Made by a program: the position numbers and the translations under genes. Below, one piece after another: positions 1 through 6,924 of a DNA stretch of 11,431 nt. The stretch spans positions 1 through 11,431 of the forward strand of contig JAUYMX010000537.1 in NCBI GenBank assembly GCA_030699345.1, given 5' to 3'. Source of the DNA: Methylococcaceae bacterium. GTDB taxonomy: Bacteria; Pseudomonadota; Gammaproteobacteria; Methylococcales; Methylomonadaceae. The notes beneath the pieces are model-generated. The model searched no databases. It saw only the letters and a list, made by a program, of their open reading frames with translations, and was not told where the DNA came from. How positions within the stretch are numbered: the stretch's first letter is position 1; every line of letters starts with the position of its first letter.

Positions 1-1
1 A

Positions 2-67
2 GAGTTTGCCTGGCTGTGTCGGCAAAGCGTTCACGCCTATGAGGCCAATGAAGGGCCCTTTGGGTAA
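2..67 (+). CDS. 3' end of an upstream gene (partial, unidentified)
   Basis: One frame is open from the window edge and ends at TAA 65-67, giving 21 residues that finish in ...EANEGPFG. The composition looks protein-like, but there is too little to name a family. The 204 bases that follow, up to the aldo/keto reductase start, contain no gene I can support. They hold TTGACG at 184-189 and GATAAT at 238-243 as isolated promoter-like hexamers without a convincing pairing. Confidence 0.3.
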   Translation, partial: EFAWLCRQSVHAYEANEGPFG

Positions 68-271
68 AACCACTTTGAAAACGATTTTCCATGCAAAACC
101 TTGTCAAGCTTTATTTTTGAGAGTTACGCTGAATAGTTACACTGGTAATTGTATTATTCATAACTTAGCATCGTAATAACAGCTTGACGTTGATGCAGAG
201 TCACACAATTCTCGCCCGTAGGCAATTAGTATGCGAGGATAATCCAAGCTCAATTCTTTCCTGGAAAAAAC

Positions 272-1120
272 ATGAAACAAGATCATTTTTTGACTTCCGC
301 CTATGACGTGCGCATGCCCAGGATAATTTACGGCACAGCCTGGAAGCAAGAACGCACAGCGGCGTTGGTGGAGCAAGCGATCGAAACGGGCTTTCGCGGT
401 ATCGACACTGCTTGCCAGCCCAAGCACTATAACGAAGCCGGTGTCGGCGAGGGCGTCGCCGCTTGTTTAAAGGGGGGACTAAAGCGAAGCGAGCTTTACC
501 TGCAAACCAAGTTCACGCCATTGAATGGCCAAGATCCACAACGCTTGCCTTACGATGCCAACGCCGCCCTTAGCGAACAAGTCGCGCAATCGTTTCAAGC
601 CTCTCTAAAAAATCTGCAAACGTCCTATCTGGATTGTCTGGTACTGCACTCGCCGTTGGCAAATCAGCAACAAATGCAGCAAGTCTGGCAAGCGATGGAG
701 CGGATTTTTCACAGCGGTGGTGCCAAGCAGCTGGGTATCAGCAACTGCTACGATTTAACCCAGCTTGAAGAGTTGTATCGAACCGCGGAAGTCAAACCGG
801 CTGTACTCCAAAACCGTTTTTATGCCGATACAAATTACGATCGCAGCATCCGTGAATTTTGCCGACAACAGCAAATAATCTATCAAAGCTTCTGGACGCC
901 GACCGCCAATCCCAACGTGTTAGCGCATGCCACCCTGAAAAACCTAACCAAAAAATACCAGCGTAGCGCCGCCCAAGTGTTTTACCGGTATTTAACCCAA
1001 ACCGGCATCATTCCGTTAACCGGCACCAGCTCTGCGGCACACATGCGGGAAGATTTGGCGATATTCGAGTTTGAATTGACTGCCGAGGAATGCGCGGCGG
1101 TGGAGATGTTGTTGTATTAA
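272..1120 (+). CDS. Aldo/keto reductase family oxidoreductase
   Basis: A 282-residue single-domain NADPH-dependent aldo/keto reductase, expected to be cytosolic and to reduce aldehydes or ketones to alcohols. The usual (beta/alpha)8 family length is respected. The catalytic tetrad is visible in order: Asp45 in GFRGIDTA, Tyr53 in KHYNE, Lys80 in LQTKF and His126 in LHSPL. LGISNCY (residues 154-160) matches the conserved strand GxSN, and IPLTGTSS (247-254) fits the coenzyme-binding end. The ATG at 272 has only a weak GGA upstream (263-265), but it places the first strand correctly. It stands alone: a minus-strand gene faces it after a REP pair that begins 3 bases beyond its stop. The natural substrate cannot be read from the sequence, and detoxification of reactive aldehydes is only a guess. 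Confidence 0.9.
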   Translation: MKQDHFLTSAYDVRMPRIIYGTAWKQERTAALVEQAIETGFRGIDTACQPKHYNEAGVGEGVAACLKGGLKRSELYLQTKFTPLNGQDPQRLPYDANAALSEQVAQSFQASLKNLQTSYLDCLVLHSPLANQQQMQQVWQAMERIFHSGGAKQLGISNCYDLTQLEELYRTAEVKPAVLQNRFYADTNYDRSIREFCRQQQIIYQSFWTPTANPNVLAHATLKNLTKKYQRSAAQVFYRYLTQTGIIPLTGTSSAAHMREDLAIFEFELTAEECAAVEMLLY

Positions 1121-1123
1121 ACC

Positions 1124-1195
1124 GTAGGGTAAGCACCGCGTACCTTTTGAAAGTCTTATTGGGATATGAAAAATGGTACGCGGTGCGTACCCTAC
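1124..1195. repeat. REP inverted pair, family A (GTAGGGTACGC)
   Basis: Arms 1124-1144 and 1175-1195 are inverted copies of 21 bases with one mismatch. Each begins with GTAG and contains its own small palindrome (GGTACGC...GCGTACC). This is the layout of bacterial REP elements paired head to head. It starts 3 bases after the aldo/keto reductase stop and could act as a transcription stop or mRNA-protecting hairpin. The right arm is identical to the one at 5263-5283. Confidence 0.85.
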
Positions 1196-1272
1196 TCAAC
1201 TTTGAAAATAAGTGGTTACACCCTCATTTATTTTCACCCTCCACCCTCCAGAAAAGCGCTGCCCACCCGCGA

Positions 1273-1683
1273 CTATAAACACATTCCATCCCACTTCGCT
1301 TTATCAATTTCAACTTCTGTTGGCTCTTTCCCAAATTTCTTTCGTAGGCTGACTTTTATTCTTTCCTCTCTCACCCGCATTTCTTCTGATACGGTTGCTC
1401 GATCCTTTGCCTTCCTCGCATTGTGTTTTGGGTTTGCCTTTTCTTGCTCTTCTTGCAGTTGAATTTTGTATAAAGCCAGTTTGTCCCTCAAGGCTTGAAC
1501 ACGAAACTCAATATAAAGAGCTTTTGCCTTTTCTTCATTAGCACCGCTCTTAACAAATGCTTTAGCCCACAAACCGTCTCTTCGTATTCCTTGCTCCAAT
1601 TCACGGAGAGTTTCCGCATAAAGTTCTTCCTCAAGCAATCTCGAGGATATCCGACTCTTCCTGTATAAGTCTGATATAGACAT
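1273..1683 (-). CDS. Small charged helical hypothetical protein
   Basis: 136 residues, very rich in Glu, Lys, Arg and Ala, with no membrane segment and no signal peptide. Nearly the whole chain should be alpha-helical: residues 1-50 contain a SRLLEEELYAETLRELEQG helix and residues 55-115 a long basic/acidic coiled-coil-like stretch. I do not recognise the family. The ATG at 1683 is preferred over an in-frame TTG at 1689 because AGGGGA lies 8 bases before the ATG. It is read toward the aldo/keto reductase and separated from it by a REP pair. Upstream is the 3' end of mpl with another REP pair. Its own promoter probably lies in the AT-rich 1690-1740 region, though no clean -35/-10 pair stands out. 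An accessory or toxin-antitoxin-linked role is possible but unsupported. Confidence 0.65.
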   Translation of the reverse strand: MSISDLYRKSRISSRLLEEELYAETLRELEQGIRRDGLWAKAFVKSGANEEKAKALYIEFRVQALRDKLALYKIQLQEEQEKANPKHNARKAKDRATVSEEMRVREERIKVSLRKKFGKEPTEVEIDKAKWDGMCL

Positions 1684-1756
1684 TACCAAAATCCCCTATT
1701 TTTTTAGTCTAACGTAATATATACAACATTGGTTGTCCAATAATCATCTGAGTGCC

Positions 1757-1838
1757 GTAGGTTGGGTAGAGGCGGTAGCCGAAACCCAACGTATCGGAAC
1801 CCCCCATCTTGGGTTTCGCGTTGCTCTACCCAACCTAC
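1757..1838. repeat. REP inverted pair, family B (GTAGGTTGGGT)
   Basis: GTAGGTTGGGTAGA at 1757-1770 is the exact reverse complement of 1825-1838. Inside each arm the motif folds again (GTTGGGT against ACCCAAC). It lies between the 3' end of mpl and the promoter of the next minus-strand gene. The outer CTAC at 1835-1838 overlaps mpl, whose TAG stop is the complement of this element's head. Confidence 0.85.
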
Positions 1839-3187
1839 CCAAGTGCCCCCAACAGCCTCTTATAAATCCCCCCAAAACTGCCATTACTCATCAGCACAAA
1901 ATGCCCGCCCGCTGGCGCTTCAAGTTTGAGTGTGGCGATTATTTCATCCAAGGTTTGGCTGATTTTGATGTTATCGGCGTAACCAGTCAGTGCAGATAAA
2001 TCCCAATCCAAATGTTCCGGCTGGTAGATGATGGCTAGGTCGGCTGCTGCTAGCGAGTGGGCCAGTGTTTCGGTGTGGACGCCCATGCGCATGGTGTTTG
2101 AGCGCGGTTCGACGATGGCGATGATGCGCTCGGTGCCGACTTGTTTGCGCAGGCCGTCCAAGGTGGTGGCAATGGCGGTGGGGTGATGGGCGAAATCGTC
2201 GTAGATGGTGACGCCGCCAATGTTGGCGATGACTTCCATGCGTCGCTTGACATTTCTGAAGGCGGCCAAGGCCTTAATGGCATCAGCGGGCAATATGCCG
2301 ACATGCTTCGCGGCGACGATGGCGGACAGGGCATTGTAAACATTGTGGTCGCCAGTTAATGACCAATCGACGACGCCTTGGTTTTCATTGTTAAACAACA
2401 CTTTAAACTGGCTGCCGTCAGCGTTGATCAGCTCGGCATTCCATTCAGCCTGACCATTAATAGAAGTCTTTTGTACCGGCGTCCAGCAGCCCATCACCAG
2501 CACATCATTAATATTGGCATCGCTTTCGGGGGCAATAATCAGGCCTTGTCCGGGCACGGTTCTGACCAGATGATGAAATTGCTTTTTGATGGCGTCCAGG
2601 TCGGGAAAGATGTCGGCGTGGTCGAATTCCAGGTTGTTCAATATCGCGGTGCGCGGCCGGTAATGGACGAATTTGGAGCGTTTATCGAAAAACGCGGAAT
2701 CGTATTCATCGGCTTCAATCACAAAAAAATCCGATTCGCCCAGCCGCGCGGAAATACCAAAATTTAACGGAATGCCGCCGATTAAAAAGCCGGGGTTAAA
2801 GCCCTGATGTTCCAATATCCAGCTCAACATGCTGGTGGTGGTAGTTTTACCGTGAGTACCGGCAACGCCCAAAACCCATTTGTTTTGCAGCACATGTTCA
2901 GCCAGCCATTGCGGGCCGGAGACATAATTAAGGCCTTTATTAAGCACGGCTTCGACTTCCGGATTGCCGCGTGACATGGCATTGCCGATAACCACCAAGT
3001 CCGGGTTGCAATCGAGATTTTCAGCGCGATAGCCTTCCATTAACTGGATGCCTTGTTCCTGCAATTGGGTGCTCATCGGCGGGTAGACGTTTTGGTCGGA
3101 GCCGCTGACCTGATAGCCGAGTTGTCTGGCGATGACGGCGAGGCCGCCCATGAAAGTGCCGCAAATACCTAAGATGTGAATGTGCAA
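1835..3187 (-). CDS. mpl: UDP-N-acetylmuramate:L-alanyl-gamma-D-glutamyl-meso-DAP ligase
   Basis: A 450-residue murein-recycling ligase (EC 6.3.2.45). It joins the tripeptide L-Ala-gamma-D-Glu-meso-DAP, recovered from old peptidoglycan, to UDP-MurNAc with ATP in the cytoplasm. It has the three Mur-ligase domains: an N-terminal Rossmann part starting HILGICGTFMGG, the ATP-binding centre with P-loop GVAGTHGKTTT (Lys114) and LNNLEFDHADIF (184-195), and a C-terminal domain with YDDFAHHPTAI (329-339) and EPRSNTMRMG (360-369). The HIHILGICGTFMGG start is the Mpl signature and separates it from MurC. The start is TTG at 3187, preceded by AGGA seven bases upstream; no ATG is available without losing the family's N-terminus. 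The gene upstream on the same strand is the ankyrin protein, with a palindromic repeat in between. The stop codon lies in a REP element. Confidence 0.97.
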   Translation of the reverse strand: MHIHILGICGTFMGGLAVIARQLGYQVSGSDQNVYPPMSTQLQEQGIQLMEGYRAENLDCNPDLVVIGNAMSRGNPEVEAVLNKGLNYVSGPQWLAEHVLQNKWVLGVAGTHGKTTTTSMLSWILEHQGFNPGFLIGGIPLNFGISARLGESDFFVIEADEYDSAFFDKRSKFVHYRPRTAILNNLEFDHADIFPDLDAIKKQFHHLVRTVPGQGLIIAPESDANINDVLVMGCWTPVQKTSINGQAEWNAELINADGSQFKVLFNNENQGVVDWSLTGDHNVYNALSAIVAAKHVGILPADAIKALAAFRNVKRRMEVIANIGGVTIYDDFAHHPTAIATTLDGLRKQVGTERIIAIVEPRSNTMRMGVHTETLAHSLAAADLAIIYQPEHLDWDLSALTGYADNIKISQTLDEIIATLKLEAPAGGHFVLMSNGSFGGIYKRLLGALG

Positions 3188-3194
3188 GGTGTTT

Positions 3195-3198
3195 TCCT
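3195..3198 (-). promoter_or_regulatory. Ribosome binding site of mpl (decides the TTG start)
   Basis: AGGA on the minus strand lies seven bases before TTG 3187-3185. This supports the non-ATG start, which also fits the family N-terminus. Confidence 0.65.
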
Positions 3199-3220
3199 AA
3201 GGTGTTGAGATTTGGGATAG

Positions 3221-3289
3221 TGCTTCGACAGGCTCAGCACGAACGGTTGGTATCACTTAAGTCCCGTTCGTGGAGAGCCTGTCGAACCA
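3221..3289. repeat. Inverted repeat with TTCGACAGGCTC core
   Basis: Arms 3221-3246 and 3264-3289 are inverted copies of about 26 bases with a few mismatches (TTCGACAGGCTC against GAGCCTGTCGAA). It lies between the ankyrin gene and mpl, both on the minus strand, and could separate their transcripts. Bases 3273-3295 recur in reverse complement at 8483-8505 (22 of 23 identical), and a third partial copy sits at 8663-8688. It lacks the GTAG head of the other palindromes here, so it is a separate repeat family. Confidence 0.75.
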
Positions 3290-3299
3290 TGATCGTAAC

Positions 3300-3848
3300 T
3301 TATTTTTTCTCAGCCGGTTTGGCTGCTGCCGGATCTGCCGGTTTATCGCCCGGCTTAGCTTCGGCGCCTTCTTTAGGCGGTGCGGCTTCTTCAATCGGCA
3401 CTTGTGCTTCCGCTTTCGCCCCGGCTTTTTCCAGTAATTTAACAATATTTTCGTGCGGCGATTTTTTTGCTCTAGCCAGCACGGTGACTTTTTGGTTATC
3501 TACGGCATTAACGTCCGCACCTGCGGCAATCAACAGATTGACGATTTCTTCATTGCCGAATACCAGTGCATCCATCAGCGCGGTGGTGCCAGCGCTATCA
3601 GCAAGGTTAACGTCGGCTCCGTACGCCAGTAAGGCTTTAACGATGCGACTGTTACCGTTAAAACTGGCGGCCATTAACGCGGTGCGCCCGCTGCCGGTTT
3701 TGCTGTTGACATCAATACCTTGTGCCAACAAGGCTTCGGTTCTGTCCAATTTGCCGCCTATGGCCGCGGCAAATAAGTCTTTGCCGTCTTCCGAATGCGC
3801 GACTTGCGACAGTGCTAATAAAATCAAAAACCAGTTTAAGTGCTTCAT
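3300..3848 (-). CDS. Secreted ankyrin-repeat protein
   Basis: 182 residues. Residues 1-19 form a Sec signal peptide (basic start, hydrophobic LNWFLILLAL, then SQVAHS before Glu20), so the product should be periplasmic. Residues 23-145 hold about four ankyrin repeats, seen in the recurring motifs GIDVN, GRTALMAAS, GADVNLAD, GTTALMDAL and GADVNAVD. Ankyrin repeats bind other proteins. Residues 146-182 are a disordered tail made mainly of Ala, Pro, Lys and Glu, ending in lysines, which may touch the cell wall or an acidic surface. No catalytic domain is visible. The start has no good Shine-Dalgarno sequence. It precedes mpl on the same strand with 112 bases between and diverges from apaG. A cell-envelope role is inferred from its location and neighbour only. 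Confidence 0.85.
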   Translation of the reverse strand: MKHLNWFLILLALSQVAHSEDGKDLFAAAIGGKLDRTEALLAQGIDVNSKTGSGRTALMAASFNGNSRIVKALLAYGADVNLADSAGTTALMDALVFGNEEIVNLLIAAGADVNAVDNQKVTVLARAKKSPHENIVKLLEKAGAKAEAQVPIEEAAPPKEGAEAKPGDKPADPAAAKPAEKK

Positions 3849-3919
3849 ACCGAATAGCTGCTTGCGTTTGGGGGTGAGTTAGGCTGAAATAACCTTAAAT
3901 TAAGCCATATCATCCGATA

Positions 3920-4297
3920 ATGAACGAGAAAAATAAAATTTTAGTTGAAGCAACACCGCAATTTATTCCGGAGCAATCCGCTCCCGATGAGGATAGGTAT
4001 GTGTTTGCTTATACGATTACTATCACTAATACCGGTGAGCTGCCCGCTAAATTGCTGACTCGGCACTGGTTGATTACCGATGCCAACGGCAAAATCCAGG
4101 AAGTGCGAGGTGATGGTGTGGTTGGCGAACACCCCTATCTTAAGCCCGGTGAAAGCTTCCGTTACACCAGTGGCGCGGTCATTCAAACCCCGGTCGGTAC
4201 CATGCAAGGCAGTTACACCATGCGTTCCGATGATGGTGATGATTTCGATACCAGCATTCCTCGATTCACGCTGTCTATCCCCAGAACCCTTCACTAG
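3920..4297 (+). CDS. apaG: ApaG domain protein
   Basis: 125 residues, the normal length for ApaG (Co2+/Mg2+ efflux-associated protein in older annotations). The fold is a fibronectin-III-like beta sandwich. The family motif GDGVVGEHP is at residues 64-72, preceded by RYVFAYTITITN (26-37) and RHWLITDANG (48-57), and followed by LKPGESFRYTSG and MQGSYTMRSDDG. The molecular role is not firmly known, and binding of nucleotides or polyphosphates has been suggested. It is the first gene of a two-gene unit with apaH, whose ATG comes two bases after its stop. In enterobacteria this pair follows ksgA; here no ksgA is next to it and the upstream neighbour is the divergent ankyrin gene. No Shine-Dalgarno sequence is apparent before the ATG. 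Confidence 0.95.
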   Translation: MNEKNKILVEATPQFIPEQSAPDEDRYVFAYTITITNTGELPAKLLTRHWLITDANGKIQEVRGDGVVGEHPYLKPGESFRYTSGAVIQTPVGTMQGSYTMRSDDGDDFDTSIPRFTLSIPRTLH

Positions 4298-4299
4298 CA

Positions 4300-5145
4300 A
4301 TGTCCATTTATGCGATAGGCGACATTCAAGGTTGCTTTGACGATTTATTGCGGCTGCTAGAAGCGATTGCTTTTGATGAAAAATCCGATCAGCTTTGGTT
4401 TGCCGGTGATTTAGTCAACCGCGGCCCCAAGTCTTTAGAAACTTTAAGATTTGTAAAATCTTTGGGTGATGCGGCGGTGACGGTGTTGGGCAACCATGAC
4501 ATGCATTTACTGGCGGCTTCTTGTGCCAGCAAAATCTCCAATAAAAAAGATGCCTTGCTGCCGGTGCTTGAAGCTCCTGATCGTGATGAATTAATTGACT
4601 GGCTAAGACATCGTCCGCTGTTTCATTACAACGACCAGTTTTGCTTGTTACACGCCGGTTTGCCGCCGCAATGGGACTTTAAAAAAACCCAAAAAATGGC
4701 CGCATTGGCAGAACAGGCATTGCAAGGCCCTGATTACCAAAACTTTTTACAGCAAATGTACGGCAACAAACCCAACCAGTGGTCGTCCAGCTTAAAAGGC
4801 ATTGGCAGGTTACGCTTTATCATCAACTGCTTTACACGCATGCGTTTTTGCGATGCCGAAGGGCGGCTGGATTATGTGCATAGCGGTCCATTAGGCTCAC
4901 AACCGAAAAAACTATTACCTTGGTTTGATGTCCCCGGCCGTAAAAGCGTCGATATGCGTATCGTTTTCGGGCATTGGTCAGCGTTGGGATATTACGAAGG
5001 CCCCAATTGTTACAGCATCGACACCGGTTGCTTGTGGGGCGGGCAACTGACCGCGTTAAAGTTGGGCGAGCAAGTCGAACGCTTCAGTATCGATTGTCCA
5101 GGGGCTAGAAAGCCAAAGCAATATGTGCAAATGGCGGAGTGCTAA
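4300..5145 (+). CDS. apaH: Symmetrical bis(5'-nucleosyl)-tetraphosphatase
   Basis: 281 residues, close to the E. coli enzyme length. ApaH (EC 3.6.1.41) splits Ap4A into two ADP in the cytosol and also removes Np4 caps from RNA. The metallophosphatase motifs are in order: GDIQGCFDDL (7-16, Asp8), GDLVNRGP (36-43, Asp37), LGNHDMH (63-69, Asn65/His66), LHAGLPPQW (116-123) and FGHWSALGY (221-229, His223), closing with IDTGCLWGGQLTALKL, the conserved ApaH C-terminus. The start is two bases behind the apaG stop, so translation is probably coupled. The gene faces the minus-strand membrane protein, with a REP pair between the two 3' ends. Confidence 0.97.
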   Translation: MSIYAIGDIQGCFDDLLRLLEAIAFDEKSDQLWFAGDLVNRGPKSLETLRFVKSLGDAAVTVLGNHDMHLLAASCASKISNKKDALLPVLEAPDRDELIDWLRHRPLFHYNDQFCLLHAGLPPQWDFKKTQKMAALAEQALQGPDYQNFLQQMYGNKPNQWSSSLKGIGRLRFIINCFTRMRFCDAEGRLDYVHSGPLGSQPKKLLPWFDVPGRKSVDMRIVFGHWSALGYYEGPNCYSIDTGCLWGGQLTALKLGEQVERFSIDCPGARKPKQYVQMAEC

Positions 5146-5206
5146 GGCCGTTTCGTAAATACCGCCTTGAATCAAGTTAAGCAAGTGAAAGATGTGGGCG
5201 CCAGCC

Positions 5207-5283
5207 GTAGGGTACGCATTGCGTACCATTTTTTAGAGTTTCCGGTAATTAAACGCCCAAAAGGTACGCGGTGCGTACCCTAC
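5207..5283. repeat. REP inverted pair, family A (GTAGGGTACGC)
   Basis: Arms 5207-5227 and 5263-5283 are 21 bases each; the only two differences give G-T wobble pairs. Each arm has the GTAG head and a 7-base stem (GGTACGC/GCGTACC) around a 3-base loop. It sits between the convergent 3' ends of apaH and the membrane protein, where it could terminate or stabilise transcripts in both directions. Confidence 0.88.
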
Positions 5284-5286
5284 CAA

Positions 5287-5769
5287 TCAAGCTGTTTTAG
5301 ATCGCTCAGCCAGTGCCTCAACAATGCTTTCGTATTCGCTGACCTTGGGCCGATATAAATACATGCCCAGCGCCGAAACGATGATAAATATATGCAGTGT
5401 GTTGTAGCCGTCGCCCAATAAAAACATGATCAAACCGTATAAACCAATGCTTTCAATGAGCGTCATGGAAACAATAACCGTCAGTAAATAGCGACTTTTG
5501 GCTGATTTATTGCCGGGCATGGTTTGATTTAAGCGCAATTGAATATGACGGATTAAATTAGTTATCGGCATGGTGACAATGGCCGCGACGTATAAAATTG
5601 TGCGTAACAAAATCCGGTCGTGATCGGCGAGCGGTTGTTGTAATGCGACCCCTTGAGGGGTATGGCAAAACACAACATAACCTGCAAGTAACAAGGACGT
5701 AAAGCCGACCACAAGCCAATGCATGGTTAAGTCGCTAGCGGGTGATTTGGTCTTGGGTTGTTGGCGCAT
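5287..5769 (-). CDS. Four-helix integral membrane protein, unknown function
   Basis: 160 residues with four likely membrane helices at about 16-36, 53-72, 93-118 and 121-139, a short basic N-terminus and a hydrophilic C-terminal tail (PKVSEYESIVEALAERSKTA). Charged residues suggest both ends are cytoplasmic. Glu106 lies inside the third helix in LIESIGLYGLIMF, a placement also seen in proton-conducting helical hairpins, but I do not recognise a family and make no functional claim. The ATG at 5769 is preceded by AGGA at good distance (CAGGAAACCCC then ATG). It is convergent with apaH and divergent from the TetR regulator across about 190 bases. Co-regulation with tetR is possible but unproven. 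Confidence 0.75.
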   Translation of the reverse strand: MRQQPKTKSPASDLTMHWLVVGFTSLLLAGYVVFCHTPQGVALQQPLADHDRILLRTILYVAAIVTMPITNLIRHIQLRLNQTMPGNKSAKSRYLLTVIVSMTLIESIGLYGLIMFLLGDGYNTLHIFIIVSALGMYLYRPKVSEYESIVEALAERSKTA

Positions 5770-5925
5770 GGGGTTTCCTGAAGGTTGGCTGTTGCCGGTT
5801 ATGATACCAAACCAAGCTGGCCCGAATCGGCAATAATCCTCCTTATTAGTTTAAGCATTTTGCTAGCTGCCATAACCATTGGCCAGCACAAGAGATGTTA
5901 GACAGTGCTGCGACAAAGTACCGCA

Positions 5926-5955
5926 TTGACATTTTAAGACAACCGGTCGTATTAT
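5926..5955 (+). promoter_or_regulatory. Promoter of the TetR regulator
   Basis: A perfect -35 TTGACA (5926-5931) is followed after 18 bases by TATTAT (5950-5955). The start codon is only 7 bases beyond the -10 box and no Shine-Dalgarno sequence is present, so transcription would begin at or next to the ATG (leaderless mRNA). Confidence 0.7.
5938..5953. promoter_or_regulatory. Probable TetR operator (autoregulatory site)
   Basis: GACAACCGGTCGTATT is an imperfect palindrome centred on ACCGGT. It lies between the -35 and -10 boxes of the regulator's own promoter, the classic place for TetR-family autorepression. Its half-sites (AGACAACC and, inverted, ATACGACC) match those upstream of mtoX at 9011-9030. 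Function is inferred. Confidence 0.6.
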
Positions 5956-5961
5956 TCAGCC

Positions 5962-6558
5962 ATGACTAGAGAAGCAAATAAACTTATTAATCGTGAGAAG
6001 CTGTTAAGCCAAGGTGTAGCGTTGCTTACCGAACAAGGCTATCACGGCACCGGACTTAAAGAAATTCTGGATGCGGTAAAAATCCCCAAGGGTTCTTTTT
6101 ACAATTACTTTGGCAGCAAAGAAAATTTTGGCGCCGAAGTTATTCAACATTATATCGAGCCGTTTATTGTGCTGTTGGCAGGGCATTTACAAAAGTCCGA
6201 AGACGATGCGCTGCACGCCCTACAAAATTATTTTAATGAGTTAATCGGCGAATTGGAAAAGGCCGATTTCAAAGGCGGTTGCCTGCTGGGTAATTTGATG
6301 GGCGAAATTGGCGATACCAGCGACGTCTGCCAACAATCCCTGCAAACGGCGGTTGACCGTTATCGGGATTTGTTACAACAGGGCCTGGAAAAAGCCCAGC
6401 AACAAGGCACGGTAAGAACCGACAAACCCGCGCAAGCCATGGCTGATTTATTGGTTAACACCTGGCAGGGCGCGTTGTTGCGGATGAAGATTGATAAATC
6501 GTCACAGCCGCTTAAGCAATGCCGTGATGATTTATTGGGGGATTTTTTTAAAGCATAA
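5962..6558 (+). CDS. TetR-family regulator, NemR/AcuR-like
   Basis: 198 residues. Residues 10-57 are the TetR DNA-binding domain: LLTEQGYHGTGLKEILDAV then the recognition helix region IPKGSFYNYFGSKENFG. The ligand domain carries GGCLLGNLMGEIGD (105-118), typical of the NemR/AcuR-like group, whose members sense reactive electrophiles, aldehydes or acrylate-type compounds. Cys107 and Lys176 fall one position from the Cys106/Lys175 pair remembered as the redox switch of E. coli NemR; other cysteines are at 123 and 187. The likely function is repression of its own gene and of the nearby DUF4242/metY and mtoX units, relieved by an electrophile or sulfur oxidant. It has no Shine-Dalgarno sequence and probably a leaderless mRNA. 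Family placement is strong; the ligand is unknown. Confidence 0.92.
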   Translation: MTREANKLINREKLLSQGVALLTEQGYHGTGLKEILDAVKIPKGSFYNYFGSKENFGAEVIQHYIEPFIVLLAGHLQKSEDDALHALQNYFNELIGELEKADFKGGCLLGNLMGEIGDTSDVCQQSLQTAVDRYRDLLQQGLEKAQQQGTVRTDKPAQAMADLLVNTWQGALLRMKIDKSSQPLKQCRDDLLGDFFKA

Positions 6559-6571
6559 TTTTTTATTGTGC

Positions 6572-6598
6572 TTTACAAAGACGACCGTTATTTATTTT
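6572..6598 (+). promoter_or_regulatory. Possible internal promoter with operator half-site before the DUF4242 gene
   Basis: TTTACA (6572-6577) resembles a -35 box, with AT-rich -10 candidates such as TATTTT (6593-6598). AAAGACGACCG at 6577-6587 is identical to 11 bases of the mtoX upstream operator (9011-9021). The second half of the palindrome is degenerate, so binding would be weaker. Confidence 0.4.
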
Positions 6599-6618
6599 TA
6601 ATCAACAGGAGTAAAGCA

Positions 6619-6894
6619 ATGCCTAAATACATTATTGAACGTGACATCCCTGGTGCTGGCGCATTAACTGTGCAGGATTTACAAGGTATCTCGCAAAAAT
6701 CTTGCGGCGTATTAAGCAACTTGGGGCCAAAGATCCAATGGCTGGAAAGCTATGTCACCGACGATAAAATCTATTGCGTGTACATCGCCCCGGATGAAGC
6801 CACCGTTAAAGCCCATGCCGAACAAGGCGGGTTTCCAGCGAACCGCATTTCTCAAGTAAAAACCATCATCGATCCGACGACTGCTGAAGGTTAA
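6619..6894 (+). CDS. DUF4242 (SCO4226-like) small protein
   Basis: 91 residues of the DUF4242 family, a ferredoxin-like alpha/beta fold; the Streptomyces member SCO4226 is reported to bind nickel. The family pattern is clear: IERDIPGAG (6-14), SQKSCGVLSNLGP (25-37), IQWLESYVTDDKIYCVYIAP (39-58), HAEQGGFPANRI (66-77) and a closing IDPTTAE. Possible metal or thiol ligands are Cys29, Cys53 and His66. The ATG at 6619 has an AGGAG seven bases upstream and starts the family's first strand; a longer version from 6568 would add residues not expected in the family. It is cotranscribed with tetR or driven by its own operator-bearing promoter, and is followed by metY after a REP pair. A stress or metal-related role is inferred from family and context. 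Confidence 0.9.
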   Translation: MPKYIIERDIPGAGALTVQDLQGISQKSCGVLSNLGPKIQWLESYVTDDKIYCVYIAPDEATVKAHAEQGGFPANRISQVKTIIDPTTAEG

Positions 6895-6924
6895 GTTCAA
6901 TTATTTTCTTGGTGTGAACGGTGC

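Noticed and set aside
1008..1462. Plus- and minus-strand frames over the REP pair and the antisense of the 1273-1683 gene
   Set aside because: They overlap better-supported genes in other frames and consist partly of REP sequence.
2050..2767. Frames antisense to or out of phase with mpl
   Set aside because: Shadows of mpl, whose motifs are intact throughout.
3905..3922. A leaderless promoter for apaG (TATCAT at 3908-3913)
   Set aside because: No acceptable -35 box at the right spacing; evidence too weak compared with the tetR case.
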